Assembly (NCBI GenBank): GCA_902773195.1
Contig: CACYDL010000160.1
Coordinates: 1-6,840, forward strand
DNA from: an uncultured Lachnospiraceae bacterium
GTDB taxonomy: Bacteria > Bacillota_A > Clostridia > Lachnospirales > Lachnospiraceae
Direction: 5' to 3'
Length of the DNA: 6,840 nucleotides
This document shows, in pieces, positions 6,452 through 6,840 of the stretch. A program made the translations under genes and the position numbers. A model generated the notes under the pieces. The model had not been told where the DNA came from. It ran no database searches and saw only the letters and a program-made list of their open reading frames with translations. The first letter of the stretch is position 1. Every line of letters begins with the position of its first letter.

Positions 6452-6480
6452 ACTATAGTGCAGATTTCGCGGAAAGTCAT
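6452..6480 (-). promoter_or_regulatory. Sigma-A-type promoter for the channel (and probably amidase) gene
   Basis: Minus-strand ATGACT (6475-6480, 4 of 6 to TTGACA) and TATAGT (6452-6457) are separated by exactly 17 nt. The site follows the upstream gene's terminator and precedes the channel start by about 60 nt. No comparable promoter is seen before the amidase or lipoprotein genes. Confidence 0.65.
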
Positions 6481-6508
6481 TATCCTTTTTTACGCCGCGC
6501 CGCAGCAT

Positions 6509-6545
6509 AAAAAAGCCGGGCGGCGGAATTCTCCGCCGTCCGGCT
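6509..6545 (-). terminator. Intrinsic terminator of the right-edge gene
   Basis: On the minus strand a 14-bp stem with one mismatch (arms 6532-6545 and 6514-6527) closes on a 4-nt loop. A run of six T follows (6514-6509). It lies 44 bp after the stop of the tail-repeat gene and separates it from the channel promoter. It lacks a T-run on the plus strand, so it acts in one direction. Confidence 0.92.
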
Positions 6546-6588
6546 GACCTTTCTCCGCCGCGCTCACAGGGAACGCAGCTGTCTCTTA

Positions 6589-6840
6589 TCAATAGTCGTA
6601 GTCTTCGTACTCGTAGTCGTAATTCTCGCCGTAGTCGCTGCCGTCATACTCGTCGTCCTCGCCGTAGTCGCGGCCGTCGTACTCGTCGTTCTCACCGTAG
6701 TCATAGCCGGTGTAGTAATCCTCGTCGCCGTTGTCGTAGATGTCGCCGTAGGGATCGCCCTCGACGTTCACTTCCACGTCCGGATACTCGGTCGACACGC
6801 GCTTCGTCCCGTTCAGCACCTGGAATTCCGTGTCGGACAG
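6589..6840 (-). CDS. C-terminal end of an unrecognised protein with an acidic Tyr/Asp/Glu/Gly repeat tail (runs off right edge)
   Basis: The frame is open to the window edge, with LSDTEFQ encoded before the only nearby possible start (GTG 6819), so this is almost certainly the end of a longer protein. Eighty-three residues are visible. The first part (VLNGTKRVSTEYPDVEVNVEG) looks like an ordinary folded edge. From there on the protein is nearly all D, E, Y, G and N, with no lysine and a single arginine. Two full copies of an 11-residue unit of the form DYGE[ND]DEYDG[RS] are followed by a partial copy, then YDYEYEDYDY to the end. Such a tail should be disordered and strongly negative; metal or cation binding or a wall/protein contact are possibilities only. 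A strong terminator follows, so the gene ends its transcription unit. I do not recognise the family. Confidence 0.75.
   Translation of the reverse strand: MSDTEFQVLNGTKRVSTEYPDVEVNVEGDPYGDIYDNGDEDYYTGYDYGENDEYDGRDYGEDDEYDGSDYGENYDYEYEDYDY
6622..6702 (-). repeat. 33-bp in-frame tandem repeat encoding the acidic tail
   Basis: Units at 6670-6702 and 6637-6669 and a 15-bp partial unit at 6622-6636 encode DYGENDEYDGR, DYGEDDEYDGS and DYGEN. The copies differ at only a few bases, so the array looks recent and could change copy number by slippage without shifting frame. Confidence 0.85.

Noticed and set aside
6589..6819. Stand-alone 76-residue acidic protein starting at GTG 6819
   Set aside because: The frame stays open to the window edge and no ribosome binding site is seen before the GTG in the visible sequence, so it is better read as the end of a longer gene.

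Overview
The window looks like a chromosomal segment from a GC-rich, Gram-positive anaerobe of the Clostridia, most likely Lachnospiraceae-like. The pointers are a YesM/YesN-type two-component pair, YtfQ-like sugar-binding proteins (one a clear lipoprotein), strong AGGAGG-type ribosome binding sites and a compact layout. The taxonomic call is inference from gene style, not from a marker gene. Every gene I can support lies on the minus strand, so transcription runs from the right edge to the left. I see no tRNA, rRNA, CRISPR array, insertion sequence or integrase.

Right edge to left: (1) 6840-6589 is the C-terminal end of an unrecognised gene ending in an extremely acidic, tyrosine-rich tail with an 11-residue tandem repeat. 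It is closed by a strong intrinsic terminator at 6509-6545. (2) A new promoter (-10 TATAGT, -35 ATGACT) precedes an MscS-family mechanosensitive channel (6393-5569). This is followed 122 bp later by a membrane-anchored zinc amidase of the T7 lysozyme/PGRP fold (5446-4574). The pair suggests a cell-envelope or osmotic-stress role. (3) A sensory module follows: a YtfQ-like sugar-binding lipoprotein (4492-3518), a YesM-type sensor histidine kinase (3396-1930) and a YesN-type response regulator with an AraC DNA-binding domain (1952-693). The last two overlap by 23 nt. (4) A 157-bp intergenic region holds a promoter with a weak -35 and, upstream of it, a 16-bp imperfect direct repeat at a 42-bp offset. 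It leads into a second sugar-binding protein with a signal peptide, cut off at the left edge (535-1). This is presumably the first gene of a sugar ABC transporter.

The simplest reading of the left half is a three-component sugar-sensing circuit. The lipoprotein captures a sugar outside the cell and reports to the helical sensor domain of the kinase. The kinase phosphorylates the regulator, which switches on the transporter operon from the weak-(-35) promoter. This resembles the described XylFII-LytS/YesN xylose-sensing arrangement of Clostridium beijerinckii, so the architecture is not new, although the ligand is unknown. Non-coding structure includes a near-perfect 26-bp direct repeat between the lipoprotein and kinase genes and hairpins between the channel and amidase genes. 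No terminator is visible between the channel gene and the end of the regulator gene, so one long transcript is possible.
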